In this document: positions 34,108-42,993 of the stretch, piece by piece
How the letters are laid out: the number at the start of each line of letters is the position of its first letter
Numbering within the stretch: position 1 is the first letter of the stretch
Source of the DNA: Prochlorococcus_E sp000760215
Lineage (GTDB): Bacteria > Cyanobacteriota > Cyanobacteriia > PCC-6307 > Cyanobiaceae
DNA: 64,000 nt
Reading direction: 5' to 3' (one strand)
Assembly: GCF_047303175.1 (NCBI RefSeq)
Contig: NZ_CP138945.1
Made by a program: the position numbers and the translations under genes
Notes under the pieces: model-generated
The model's database searches: none
The model's input: only the letters and a program-made list of their open reading frames with translations
What the model was told of the DNA's origin: nothing

Positions 34108-34686
34108 GTGTTCAATTTAGATTCAAGGATCAATCCAGTGATAGATGAGAGAATTAAAGAACTTGTCGATTTCGCAAAATCCGAATCTCCATACCGTTCT
34201 GCAAACAAAGGTTGGTTAACTGAAAATATTTTTTTGCAATGGGGATCCGTCAAATCTCAAGACAAGTCTTCAGACGAATTTGATCAGTTTGTAAAAGCAT
34301 CTGTTTTCTGGCAGCCAATAATACAGATGATCACAGTAATATTTTTCGTTATTTTTTTAGCAACAATGTTTGCTTTTGCACCAGTTGCCTTATCAAAAGG
34401 TGGTTTTAATCAGATGAAAGACATTTTTGAATTCAAGCCTATTCCAATTAAAGTTGAACAAAAAGTAATTAACGAGGAAGTTGGGGCATCTCAATCAATT
34501 GCTATTAAGAAAAAGACAGTTGATGAAGGTTCTATATCATCTAAGTCAGAAACTATTGAACAAAGAAAAGAGATGCCTTCGACAAAAGATACAAATAGTG
34601 CTAATAAACAAACTATTGAAAACAACTCTTCGACTAAGAGAAAGCTAATTACTGCAACAGACTTATTCCAACCAAATCATAGTTAA
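34108..34686 (+). CDS. Single-pass membrane protein with charged C-terminal domain
   Basis: A 192-residue protein from GTG 34108. Residues 1-70 are soluble, about 72-95 form a transmembrane helix (ITVIFFVIFLATMFAFA), and 110-192 are Lys/Glu/Ser-rich and probably disordered, ending ATDLFQPNHS. No family recognised. It lies 85 nt downstream of the repeat protein on the same strand and may be its operon partner (inference). Confidence 0.7.
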   Translation: MFNLDSRINPVIDERIKELVDFAKSESPYRSANKGWLTENIFLQWGSVKSQDKSSDEFDQFVKASVFWQPIIQMITVIFFVIFLATMFAFAPVALSKGGFNQMKDIFEFKPIPIKVEQKVINEEVGASQSIAIKKKTVDEGSISSKSETIEQRKEMPSTKDTNSANKQTIENNSSTKRKLITATDLFQPNHS

Positions 34687-34810
34687 TATTATGGAATTCA
34701 AGTGGATCTAATAAGAATCTATTTTCTTTATTTGAAGCATTTAATCTATTAAATAATTTTGCAACCCATAATCAAAGAAAAGATCCCAATCCTTGATTAT
34801 CTAGTTTTCC

Positions 34811-34963
34811 TTAAAAAAGACCTTTTTTAGGGGTATCTTTAAAAGGCTGCTCTCCACTTTCAGGGGGTAATGTTTTGCTTTTTTCCGACAAAAGAGCATC
34901 TCCCATTGCCTTCATTGTTTCTTTTACCCATCTTTTGATTTTTACTGTTAGCGAATCAGACAT
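34811..34963 (-). CDS. 50-residue hypothetical protein
   Basis: ATG 34963 begins MSDSLTVKIKRWVKETMKAM, a basic amphipathic helix, followed by a Pro/Lys/Glu tail ending PKKGLF. Protein-like composition; no family recognised. Confidence 0.65.
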   Translation of the reverse strand: MSDSLTVKIKRWVKETMKAMGDALLSEKSKTLPPESGEQPFKDTPKKGLF

Positions 34964-35121
34964 GAAAAACCTCTTCATTACTAGCTAACTTAAGATAACT
35001 TCTTTTTACTTCATTACCAATTCTTTTCTTCACAATACTTTTTAGTAGCAGGGGATAATTCTATACAACTTGGAAGAATTGATAGCAATGAGATGGTTTG
35101 GTCAATGAAAAGACTTTTACC

Positions 35122-35325
35122 CTAACCTTTAGCAGATGATTTTTTCCCTTCTTTTAAAAATTTCCTGTAATCCTTATCTCCCCAATAACAATCCTCGTAA
35201 AAAGTAAAAATAGAAAGTGCCACGCCTGCAAGTAAAAAGGCTCCAAAAATAAGCAGCCAATGGATAAACCCTTCGGAAGGCTTCCAAACTTGAGCCAGAG
35301 CTAAATAGTAAGAATAAAATGCCAT
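35122..35325 (-). CDS. Small membrane protein
   Basis: A 67-residue protein with a central helix (HWLLIFGAFLLAGVALSIF) and a basic C-terminal tail with one cysteine (EDCYWGDKDY, GKKSSAKG). Another overlapping frame (35174-35377) is less protein-like and was left out. No family recognised. Confidence 0.65.
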   Translation of the reverse strand: MAFYSYYLALAQVWKPSEGFIHWLLIFGAFLLAGVALSIFTFYEDCYWGDKDYRKFLKEGKKSSAKG

Positions 35326-35445
35326 ACCTTAGGATTGCTTGCTTGAGTGTATAAAACCAACTGAAATAAATACTCAATTTTTGGTTCTATTAGCAATCCA
35401 GTCGCTCAAAGTTCTTTAATAATAGAAGCGACTTCTCCCTGGCTG

Positions 35446-35628
35446 TTAATGATTGCACCAAATAGCACAAGTAGAAGTCACTACTGCTATTACAACTCCT
35501 CCCCATTTAATAGCTTTCTGAGGAGCGTTAAAAGTTGTCGCTACAAGTATTGCAGCAAGATTGATAACAATAAGCTGATCAGCAGATGGAGATATTCCGA
35601 AAGGGCCTACGGATGCTAGTAATTGCAT
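35446..35628 (-). CDS. 60-residue hydrophobic protein
   Basis: A 60-residue protein with one or two helices (QLIVINLAAILVATTFNAPQ and WGGVVIAVVTSTCAIW). Glycine and small residues dominate. No family recognised. It follows the DUF1824 gene after 58 nt on the same strand. Confidence 0.6.
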   Translation of the reverse strand: MQLLASVGPFGISPSADQLIVINLAAILVATTFNAPQKAIKWGGVVIAVVTSTCAIWCNH

Positions 35629-35686
35629 TTAATTTTTATAATTCCACTTGAATTTAGCCTTAAGTCCGAGTGAATAGATACTTTTA

Positions 35687-36118
35687 TTATTCAGGCTTAT
35701 TAGACATTAACGGATTAGCTTCCTCATGATTTTTAACTTTGAAAAAGTTTAAAGGCAAAGGACCAATTGTTGCTGAAGATTTTTCCTCAGAATGAAATTG
35801 ACATCCTATAAGAACTCCTTCTCCTAAACCATATTCAATGCGAACGTGAATATCACCGGTGTGTTGATTGGCTTTTAAAAAGACAGGGCCATTACCATTT
35901 GGTTTCGATGCCACTTTCATTGGAGGCCAACCAAAATGGCTTTCTATTTCTTTTAAAACACTTATAGCTAAGTTTGCTGATGGAGCCATTATTCCAACGG
36001 TAAACCAATCCGTTTCATCAATGTGGATTAGGAGTTCATCGTACAATTTCTTTTCTTGCCTTGAATTTAAGACTGGCGCTGAGTTTATCTTTCTTAGATC
36101 ATTCAATGAATTAATCAT
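35687..36118 (-). CDS. DUF1824 family protein
   Basis: A 143-residue protein with ETDWFTVGIMAPSANLAISV and HFGWPPMKV, then GPVFLKANQHTGDIHVR and GEGVLIGCQF, a pattern I recall as the cyanobacterial DUF1824 family. Function unknown. Soluble, normal length. Confidence 0.82.
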   Translation of the reverse strand: MINSLNDLRKINSAPVLNSRQEKKLYDELLIHIDETDWFTVGIMAPSANLAISVLKEIESHFGWPPMKVASKPNGNGPVFLKANQHTGDIHVRIEYGLGEGVLIGCQFHSEEKSSATIGPLPLNFFKVKNHEEANPLMSNKPE

Positions 36119-36232
36119 ATATTTATTCTTATAAGTATTTTGCTCATACTATCTGATATGAATTATATTCATTAGTTATATTGATAATAATTATTAATAC
36201 TACGTTAAAAATTACTTTTTGAGTTTGTTTTC

Positions 36233-36763
36233 ATGAAGATCATTAAGTCAACTGCTTCATTCAGTATTTGCAAAAAATATAGGCTTAGATTGACTAAAAG
36301 AATAAGTAAATCTTCTAGGGAAATTATATTTATTGGATTAAATCCCTCTACTGCCAATTCTATTTACAACGATGCCACTTTATCAAGATTATTAGATTTT
36401 ACTAGCATCTGGGGGTATGGATCTCTTGAAGTAATCAACTTATTTGCAAGAGTCAGCAAAAACCCCGTACTTCTTAAGACATGCAAGGACCCTATTGGAG
36501 AAGGTAATGATTTAGAGTTGAAAAAGAGAATGAGGTCTTGGTCAGAAAATCTTTATTCTGATTTATGGCTTGGTTGGGGAGTAAATGGAAGGTTTATGAA
36601 TAGAGATATTGATGTCTTAGGAGTTATTAAAAAGTTCTACAGTAAAAGGCATGAAAAATACCCCTATGCATCAAAACCACTTTCCCTTGGAAGAACAAAA
36701 GGAGGATATCCTCGACACCCTTTATATGTAGCGAAGAAAGAAATTTTAAGACCTTTTTGCTAG
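36233..36763 (+). CDS. DUF1643 family protein
   Basis: A 176-residue protein with IFIGLNPSTANSIYNDATLS, then GYGSLEVINLFA and a C-terminal GYPRHPLYV; these are the DUF1643 landmarks. The fold is thought to be uracil-DNA-glycosylase-like, with GLNPS at the putative active site, but the function is not established. Start ATG follows a normal spacer. Confidence 0.88.
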   Translation: MKIIKSTASFSICKKYRLRLTKRISKSSREIIFIGLNPSTANSIYNDATLSRLLDFTSIWGYGSLEVINLFARVSKNPVLLKTCKDPIGEGNDLELKKRMRSWSENLYSDLWLGWGVNGRFMNRDIDVLGVIKKFYSKRHEKYPYASKPLSLGRTKGGYPRHPLYVAKKEILRPFC

Positions 36764-36853
36764 GTTCATTAGTCAAACGACAGTAGTTATTTTTTCTACA
36801 AAGAGATCGAAGCACTTAGTCCCTTAAGAGACCTTAAACGGTTAGCACCCTTG

Positions 36854-36988
36854 CTAGCGGATAACCAAAGTAAGCACGCCAAAAACCAAAGCTGCCACGA
36901 CAAAGCCTATACCAAAAAGCCCTGCGACTATCCCTGTATTGAGGTATACGGAAACGGTTGCCAATTCCTTCCCTTTGTTGTCTGACAT
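36854..36988 (-). CDS. 44-residue membrane protein, free-standing form of the repeat-protein tail
   Basis: MSDNKGKELATVSVYLNTGI then a glycine- and valine-rich helix ending LTLVIR. It aligns with the C-terminus of the hexapeptide repeat protein over 33 residues: V-S-[IV]-Y-[VL]-[DN]-T-G, then G-L, then a G and a shared A/L/I pattern (12 identities by eye). Single-pass membrane topology. The opposite reading (64 codons, 36834-37028) is a shadow. Confidence 0.8.
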   Translation of the reverse strand: MSDNKGKELATVSVYLNTGIVAGLFGIGFVVAALVFGVLTLVIR

Positions 36989-37174
36989 TGAATGAAAATA
37001 CGTTTAGGTTAAATGATAAAACTATCATAAGTAGACGTGGTTGAAAATTTTCATTTTCTTAGCGCTTGATTGCTTAATGGATAATTTGAGGCATCCTATT
37101 GTTATGAAGACTTTATTCATTATTTTTGACCTTATTCACAATTAATCATTTTAAAAATCTAGCTATCAAATTTA

Positions 37175-37354
37175 ATGACTATTCGCATGCTGACAACAGA
37201 AACTCGACGCAGAATCGAAGAAATAATTGATCGACTTGCAAAAGGGGAGTTGGTAACCCTTGAGGAACGAATTCAACTTAAGAAGTATTCCACTCATATC
37301 CCTTTTATAGCAGGGAAAGTTAACCAAGCATTAAGAAGAAGGGAGAAATATTAA
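37175..37354 (+). CDS. 59-residue hypothetical protein
   Basis: ATG 37175 (alternative ATG 37187) opens a basic helical protein MLTTETRRRIEEIIDRLAKG with VTLEERIQLKKY and a basic end (RRREKY). Protein-like throughout and typical of small conserved picocyanobacterial proteins. No family recognised. Confidence 0.7.
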   Translation: MTIRMLTTETRRRIEEIIDRLAKGELVTLEERIQLKKYSTHIPFIAGKVNQALRRREKY

Positions 37355-37453
37355 GATTGATCTTTTATCAAAGGGAGCTTTCTAAATAGAAGGTTTGAAT
37401 TTATTTTTAGTTAAAAATTTTTAATTTCAACTAATCTAAAAACAACAGTTCTT

Positions 37454-37534
37454 ATGCGAGAAGAAATTATTCCCATGGCTGGTGTTACAAAGCCTGGGCC
37501 TCATGATGTGCGATACTTCTTCCAAATTCCTTAA
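37454..37534 (+). CDS. Possible 26-residue peptide before the DUF1330-like gene
   Basis: ATG 37454 opens 26 codons (MREEIIPMAGVTKPG...) ending TAA 37532-37534, 6 nt before the GTG of the next gene. It could be a leader peptide. No Shine-Dalgarno is evident. Confidence 0.35.
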   Translation: MREEIIPMAGVTKPGPHDVRYFFQIP

Positions 37535-37540
37535 TGTTCT

Positions 37541-37831
37541 GTGTCAAAAGGCTACTGGATCAAACAAGTAACTATTGAAAGCACTGATTTATTTATTGAA
37601 TACATCCAAACTGTAATTCCTTGGCTTCTATCTGTTGGCGGAGTCGTTATAGCAAAAGATATTAATCAAAATTCAGATTTGAATGAATGGGATGGAGGCC
37701 AATTAGGGGTCATTGTAGAGTTTGAATCTAAATTGGCTGCCAAAAAAGCCTTTGAATCGACTATTTTCCAGGAGTACATCAGCTTTCATAGGCTGGAATC
37801 AGATTTATTTTTATCTATTTGGGGGAATTAA
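37541..37831 (+). CDS. DUF1330-like protein
   Basis: A 96-residue protein from GTG 37541 starting MSKGYWIKQVTIESTDLF, with VIPWLLSVGGVVIAKD and LGVIVEFESKLAAKKAFES, the DUF1330 ferredoxin-like fold pattern (KGYwI... typical start). Function unknown. Confidence 0.75.
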   Translation: MSKGYWIKQVTIESTDLFIEYIQTVIPWLLSVGGVVIAKDINQNSDLNEWDGGQLGVIVEFESKLAAKKAFESTIFQEYISFHRLESDLFLSIWGN

Positions 37832-37981
37832 ATCAATTGAAAATTTTTAAATATTAAAAAGAGGCCTATAAATAAAATGGTCAAAAACACTTCAGGGAAT
37901 TCCTACAAGAACTAACTATTTCTGTTGATTGTTGATCTTTTTTTCATAATTGAGTATTAGAAATTACACCTCTTATTTTCC

Positions 37982-39313
37982 ATGGAGATTCGCGAACAAT
38001 GGCGCTCAAGAAGTGGGTTTGTCCTTGCAGCCGCTGGCAGTGCAGTTGGTTTAGGCAATCTCTGGGGCTTTGCCTATAGGGCTTCTCAAGGTGGCGGTGC
38101 GGCTTTCTTGTTTCTTTATATATTGATCGTTCTAGTAGTTTGCCTACCTGTACTTGTTGCAGAGATGGTTCTCGGTAGAAGCACAGGAAGCAGCCCTCTT
38201 ATTGCCCCTGTAAAAGCAGCCGGCAGTAGATGGGGGTTCATGGGATGGCTTTTTGTTATTGCTCCATTGGGGATTGGTTCGTTCTATGCCGTCTTAATGG
38301 GATGGACATTAGATACATTCTTACACTCTCTTTTCTTTGGCTTGCCAGCCAACATGTCAGATGCTCAAGCATTTTTTGGTTCAATTAGCTCTGGCAGTAG
38401 TGTGATTTTAGGGCAACTTCTTAGCTTGATTTTGACGGCAATTGTAGTATCAGCTGGAATTAGAGGAGGCATAGAACGACTTAGTCGCTGGGGGGTTCCT
38501 ATCCTATTTGCTTTATTAATAATTCTTGCTCTATGGGCAACAACTTTGTCAGGGACATGGGAAGGGTATAGAACTTTTCTTTTTAAAATTGATACTTCTG
38601 AATTCTTTAATCCTTCAACTATAAGGAATGCTTTTACACAAGCTTTCTTTTCTTTAAGTTTAGGGATAGGAATTATGGTTGCTTATTCCTCATACTTAGA
38701 TAAACGGAATCAATTACCAAAAGAAGCCCTTTCAGTTGCTTCTATAGATACGGCTGTAGGCTTATTGGCTGGACTTATAACTTTCCCAATCGTTATGAGT
38801 TTTGGCCTTAAAGAAGTTGTTAATGAATCTACTGTAGGAGCATTATTTATTTCTTTACCTACTGGATTAGGTACTTTAGGTTTAACAGGTAGAATCGTAG
38901 CTGTTTTATTCTTTGCACTTGCATATATTGCAGCCATCACTTCATCTATTTCTTTATTGGAAGTGCCTGTTTCATCAATAATGGATAGGCTGGGCTGGAA
39001 ACGATCAAAAGCTGTTTTTGTTGCTACATCCTTAATATTTCTTCTAGGGATTCCTTCAGCATTGAATTTAAATATTTTAGAAAAAATGGACAGTATTTTT
39101 GGTGGTGTTTTGCTTATTTTAGGAGGCTTCTTACTATCTATATTCCTTGGATGGGTAGTGCCCAGGATGTTTGATGAGGACCTTGCTGGTTGCAATTCAG
39201 ACCAAAGAGTTCGCAAATACCTTAAATTTATGCTCCGTTGGGTTTCTCCACCTGTAATTGCTTTTGGTTTAATAGTAAGTGTGATTGATCTTTTCCAAAA
39301 CTGGTTTGGCTAA
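37982..39313 (+). CDS. Sodium-dependent SNF-family transporter
   Basis: A 443-residue transporter of the neurotransmitter:sodium symporter family (LeuT/MhsT-like). It starts with REQWRSRSGFVLAAAGSAVG and GLGNLWGFAYRASQ, the conserved TM1 sodium/substrate site. About eleven hydrophobic helices follow, with SSYLDKRNQLPKEALSVA and SIDTAVGLLAGLITFPI marking the TM6-7 region. The likely substrate is an amino acid; exact specificity is not evident. Confidence 0.94.
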   Translation: MEIREQWRSRSGFVLAAAGSAVGLGNLWGFAYRASQGGGAAFLFLYILIVLVVCLPVLVAEMVLGRSTGSSPLIAPVKAAGSRWGFMGWLFVIAPLGIGSFYAVLMGWTLDTFLHSLFFGLPANMSDAQAFFGSISSGSSVILGQLLSLILTAIVVSAGIRGGIERLSRWGVPILFALLIILALWATTLSGTWEGYRTFLFKIDTSEFFNPSTIRNAFTQAFFSLSLGIGIMVAYSSYLDKRNQLPKEALSVASIDTAVGLLAGLITFPIVMSFGLKEVVNESTVGALFISLPTGLGTLGLTGRIVAVLFFALAYIAAITSSISLLEVPVSSIMDRLGWKRSKAVFVATSLIFLLGIPSALNLNILEKMDSIFGGVLLILGGFLLSIFLGWVVPRMFDEDLAGCNSDQRVRKYLKFMLRWVSPPVIAFGLIVSVIDLFQNWFG

Positions 39314-39409
39314 CATTTTCAAAGGTTGGTTTAATTAAGTTTCTTTTTATAATTTTATAAATTAAACCCAAAAGTTTTTTTTAGATAATTAAAAGAAGCT
39401 TAGTTTATC

Positions 39410-40135
39410 ATGAAGCGTTTAATTGTTATTCAACATGTTGATCGAGAAAGTGCAGGTTTGTATGCTGAACTTGCTCTTAAGCTTAATCTTGAAGTAATTA
39501 CTTGCAGAATGGATCTTAATGCAACCATTCCAGAAATATTTGAAGAGGATATTTTATTGGTAATGGGAGGGCCTATGGGTGTTAAAGATATCAATACTTC
39601 CAAATACCATTGGCTTTCAAAAGTTGTCAATCTTCTAAGACTTGCATTGAAAAATAATTTTAGAGTAATAGGTGTTTGCTTAGGAGCACAACTTCTAGCA
39701 TATGCCGGCGGTGGAGATATTGAAGCTATACGAAGAGGTCCGATTAATAACAAAAAACCAGAAGTTGGTTGGGGATCAATTTACTTTAACAATAAGAATC
39801 ACCCATTAAATATATTTTCAAACAACAGCTTGGATGTACTTCATTGGCATGGTGACAGGATATTATTACCCCCTAGAGCTGAATTGATTGCAAGTAGCTT
39901 AGCTTGCAAAGAGCAATTGTTTAGCATCAATGACTTTGCATACGGTATTCAATTTCATGTTGAAGTTACAGAAGTAATGTTTGCCAAATGGGTTTCAAAG
40001 GATGAAACATTTGTCAAGTCTGCATTAGGAGAAAATGCTATCAAGATCTTAAAAACTCAGCAAGAATTATTTTACGAGAAAACTTTAAATAGCCGTATAA
40101 AGTTTATTAATAAATTATATAATTTATTAATATAA
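39410..40135 (+). CDS. Class I glutamine amidotransferase
   Basis: A 241-residue GATase1 domain protein. The nucleophile is in GVCLGAQLLAYAGG and the His-Glu pair in GIQFHVEVTE, so the triad is complete; MGGPMGVKD forms the oxyanion region. Stand-alone members (GMP-synthase-glutaminase-like) act as gamma-glutamyl hydrolases or on unknown amides. No synthetase partner is adjacent. Confidence 0.92.
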   Translation: MKRLIVIQHVDRESAGLYAELALKLNLEVITCRMDLNATIPEIFEEDILLVMGGPMGVKDINTSKYHWLSKVVNLLRLALKNNFRVIGVCLGAQLLAYAGGGDIEAIRRGPINNKKPEVGWGSIYFNNKNHPLNIFSNNSLDVLHWHGDRILLPPRAELIASSLACKEQLFSINDFAYGIQFHVEVTEVMFAKWVSKDETFVKSALGENAIKILKTQQELFYEKTLNSRIKFINKLYNLLI

Positions 40136-40815
40136 ATATCTTGGGATATAATGAGTTTGATCTTATAAAAATCTTTTACAAGATAATTAGATATTAATTT
40201 ATTATCAGATATTTAAAACCTCAGAAAAATTTAAGCATGTAATCTTGGCTAGCAATCTTGATTTTTATCAGCTTTTTAATATCCAAATTTCTTAGAAGCA
40301 ATCATATTTGAAGGCTCAAAGAGTATTGATCTTTTAGGCAAACAATTTTCCAAAGCTGTTTTCCTCATATAAAAACCTCCGATCTTCAGGCAAAAATTAG
40401 CTTAGGTTTCAATCTTCAAAAATTCCAACGACGAAAATTCTTGATTCTCCAAGCAGATTAAAGTTGAATATCAAAAAACATTCTCCAAATTCCAGAGACT
40501 GCGTTACTTCATGATTTGGTGAGCATTTGCCAGGGGACGACTTATTCAATCCAATTTCAAGGTGCCTACTTTGTTAGAAGAAAATTTTTCATTTCGCGAA
40601 ACGCCCTATCACCAAAAGAATATCTGGCCGAATTTAACTAAATAAATCAAGGTTTCTTATCTGATTTCTCTTTATTTCTTGACTCTTAAAAACCCTTAAA
40701 CCTTTTCAATGTAAGGCCTTAATTATTCATCTTTTTTACGGATGTTTAACGACTTTCCCTTCAGCAGCAAAATGACTGTAATCTCTGAGAAGTTTTTAAA
40801 ATACTTTTCTTACCT
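40136..40815. other. 680-nt region upstream of pcb
   Basis: Long 5' region that probably contains the pcb promoter; TTGACT at about 40679 is a possible -35 but no convincing -10 was found. One 30-codon minus-strand frame with a good ribosome site is listed separately (40276-40368). A 27-codon GTG frame about 180 nt before pcb has protein-like composition but no ribosome site. Confidence 0.4.
40276..40368 (-). CDS. 30-residue peptide with strong Shine-Dalgarno
   Basis: GGAGG sits seven nucleotides before ATG 40368, and the frame gives a basic peptide MRKTALENCLPKRSILFEPS ending MIASKKFGY. It faintly resembles the end of an asparagine-synthase-like protein (LxKALENxLP), which may be chance. 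Monocistronic or a gene remnant. Confidence 0.4.
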   Translation of the reverse strand: MRKTALENCLPKRSILFEPSNMIASKKFGY

Positions 40816-41913
40816 ATGCAAACCTATGGAAATCCAGACCCCACCTATGGGTGGTGGGTTGGTAACTCTGTAGTAACCAACAAGTCAAGTCGATTTATAG
40901 GCTCGCATGTTGCGCATACAGGATTAATTGCATTTACAGCAGGAGCAAACACCCTATGGGAGCTTGCTCGCTACAACCCAGAAATCCCAATGGGTCATCA
41001 AGGGATGGTAAGCATTCCTCATTTGGCTTCTATAGGTATTGGTTTTGACCAAGCAGGAGTTTGGACAGGTCAAGATGTTGCCTTTATTGGTATTTTCCAT
41101 CTTATCTGCTCATTTGTTTACGCACTTGCAGGACTCTTACATTCAAGAGTCTTTAGTCCAGATACTCAGAACTCCTCTGGTTTATTTGCTGATGATCGTC
41201 CAGAGCATCGCCAAGCTGCGAGGTACAAGCTTGAATGGGACAATCCCGACAATCAGACATTTATCTTAGGCCACCATTTAATTTTCTTTGGTGTGGCTTG
41301 CATATGGTTTGTTGAATGGGCTAAATGGCATGGTATTTATGATCCTGCAATAGGTGCTGTTCGCCAGGTTGAATACAACCTAAACTTGAACGCTATATGG
41401 AACCATCAATTTGACTTCCTAACTATTGATAGTCTTGAAGATGTAATGGGTGGCCATGCTTTCTTAGCTTTTGCTGAGATTCTTGGAGGAGCTCATCACA
41501 TAGCCACAAAAATGGGTTCTGGACTTCTTGGTGAATACACAGAGTTCAAAGGGAAGAATGTTCTTTCTGCTGAAGCAGTTCTTTCTTGGTCATTAGCTGG
41601 TATTGGCTGGATGGCCATTATTGCTGCATTTTGGTGTGCTACCAATACAACTGTCTATCCAGAAGCTTGGTATGGTGAGCCTCTAGCACTTAAGTTTGGC
41701 ATCTCTCCTTACTGGATAGATACAGGCAATATGGATGGAGTTGTAACTGGCCATACTTCACGTGCTTGGCTAACTAATGTTCATTACTACTTAGGATTCT
41801 TCTTTATTCAAGGTCACTTATGGCACGCAATTCGTGCACTTGGCTTTGACTTTAAAAGAGTTACAAATGCAGTGGCAAACTTAGATAGCCAGAAGATCAC
41901 TTTGGCTGATTAA
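40816..41913 (+). CDS. pcb: Chlorophyll a/b-binding light-harvesting protein Pcb
   Basis: A 365-residue six-helix antenna protein related to CP43 and IsiA, without the large CP43 lumenal loop. Seen: YGWWVGNSVVTNKSSRFIGS, HVAHTGLIAFTAGANTLWEL, GHHLIFFGVACIWFVEWAKW and HYYLGFFFIQGHLWHAIRAL with paired histidines for chlorophyll. Pcb is the main thylakoid antenna of Prochlorococcus. Specific paralogue (A-H) not assigned. Confidence 0.97.
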   Translation: MQTYGNPDPTYGWWVGNSVVTNKSSRFIGSHVAHTGLIAFTAGANTLWELARYNPEIPMGHQGMVSIPHLASIGIGFDQAGVWTGQDVAFIGIFHLICSFVYALAGLLHSRVFSPDTQNSSGLFADDRPEHRQAARYKLEWDNPDNQTFILGHHLIFFGVACIWFVEWAKWHGIYDPAIGAVRQVEYNLNLNAIWNHQFDFLTIDSLEDVMGGHAFLAFAEILGGAHHIATKMGSGLLGEYTEFKGKNVLSAEAVLSWSLAGIGWMAIIAAFWCATNTTVYPEAWYGEPLALKFGISPYWIDTGNMDGVVTGHTSRAWLTNVHYYLGFFFIQGHLWHAIRALGFDFKRVTNAVANLDSQKITLAD

Positions 41914-41973
41914 AAAATCTACAATTTAGTTTATGGTTGTTTTATATTAAACTTCTATAAACTAGATTTCTTT

Positions 41974-42002
41974 AAACCCCGTCAATTTAGACGGGGTTTT
42001 TT
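41974..42002 (+). terminator. Intrinsic terminator after pcb
   Basis: Stem AAACCCCGTC (41974-41983) / GACGGGGTTT (41990-41999) with loop AATTTA, followed by a long T-run. It ends the pcb transcript. Confidence 0.95.
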
Positions 42003-42234
42003 TTCGCCTATCAAATTATTTATTAAAGGTGACGACTCATTTCATTCATCTGGGATGACTATGTATAAATGCTTGAGTTATTACTCTTATAGACAGACAA
42101 GTCATATTGATATAGAAAGAAAAGAGCCTGTCAAGATATTTACTTCCATTTGCAGTAAATACTCACATAAGGCTTCGGGGGCTATCTTTTTACCGCATTT
42201 GTGCCCTCATCAAAATCCTAAGGAGGATAAACAG

Positions 42235-42357
42235 ATGACTTATCTCACAAACTACTTCCCAACTCTTATTGGCTTGACTTTAGTATGGTTTGTCGCCCTA
42301 GGAATGCGTGAGTTGATCAAGGAAGCCTCAATAGTTATGAAGAAATCAAATGCTTAG
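42235..42357 (+). CDS. 40-residue single-pass membrane protein
   Basis: ATG 42235 is preceded by AGGAGGATAAACAG (strong SD), giving MTYLTNYFPTLIGLTLVWFV and a helix ending before a basic tail (ASIVMKKSNA). A longer frame from 42055 is rejected because the ribosome site marks this start. Probably a small thylakoid or plasma-membrane protein; no family recognised. Confidence 0.8.
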   Translation: MTYLTNYFPTLIGLTLVWFVALGMRELIKEASIVMKKSNA

Positions 42358-42400
42358 GTTCCGACAAGTCATTTTGCAGTTTCCTTCATTGACTCTTTGA

Positions 42401-42898
42401 ATGGATTTATCAGAGATAAAAACGATTTCGCCTTTATATAATTATTGGTTATCAGAACAAACAGATGAAGATGAAAGAGAAAGGCTTTTAATTGCAAATA
42501 CAGATAGCAAAGCAGTTTATCTATTTAAAGAAGAGCCTTACAAATGGGAGAGTCTATTTCAAAGTATTAGCAGGGAAATAATAAATGGTGACAATGATTC
42601 AATTCGTGGGATGAAAGTTTTACTAGATACAATTTCCATTAGTAAAAGAAATGAAATAATTGAATTATTTTCATGCAATGGCTTCTTTAATGAAGCAACT
42701 ATCAAGCAACTATCAAGTATATCAATTTCAGAATTTCAAAGAAAATCTAAGACTAATAGGCTTAGATTTTTAAGAATATTATTGGTGATTTTCACAAATC
42801 CATATGGAATAACAATAAAAAGAAAAAAAAATCATCTATATGAGTTCACAGGCTCTTTTATAAATAACTTAAGGCAAAGAAGGTTTGGCTTTCATTAA
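42401..42898 (+). CDS. 165-residue hypothetical protein
   Basis: Acidic N-terminal half (EQTDEDERERLLIANTD) and a very basic C-terminal half (KRKKNHLYEFTG, NNLRQRRFGFH). No membrane segment or signal. A hydrophobic stretch FLRILLVIFTNPYGIT near residue 128 may be buried. No family recognised. Confidence 0.65.
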   Translation: MDLSEIKTISPLYNYWLSEQTDEDERERLLIANTDSKAVYLFKEEPYKWESLFQSISREIINGDNDSIRGMKVLLDTISISKRNEIIELFSCNGFFNEATIKQLSSISISEFQRKSKTNRLRFLRILLVIFTNPYGITIKRKKNHLYEFTGSFINNLRQRRFGFH

Positions 42899-42993
42899 AA
42901 AAATCATATTAATCATCATGGGATGAAGATTTAAGGTTAAGTTCTCTTTATTTTAGTTATAGTTTCCAAGCCTTCTTTTACTCAGATATTTTC

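Noticed and set aside
35174..35377. Alternative 67-codon frame over the small membrane gene
   Set aside because: Aromatic-rich, out of frame with the more protein-like 35122-35325 and lacking a polar tail.
36834..37028. Minus-strand 64-codon frame overlapping the 44-residue membrane protein
   Set aside because: Arg-rich without structure; the other frame has a membrane helix and a homologue in the window.
42055..42234. N-terminal extension of the 40-residue membrane protein
   Set aside because: The extension is Cys/His/Tyr-rich without homology-like features, and the strong AGGAGG directly before ATG 42235 marks the start.
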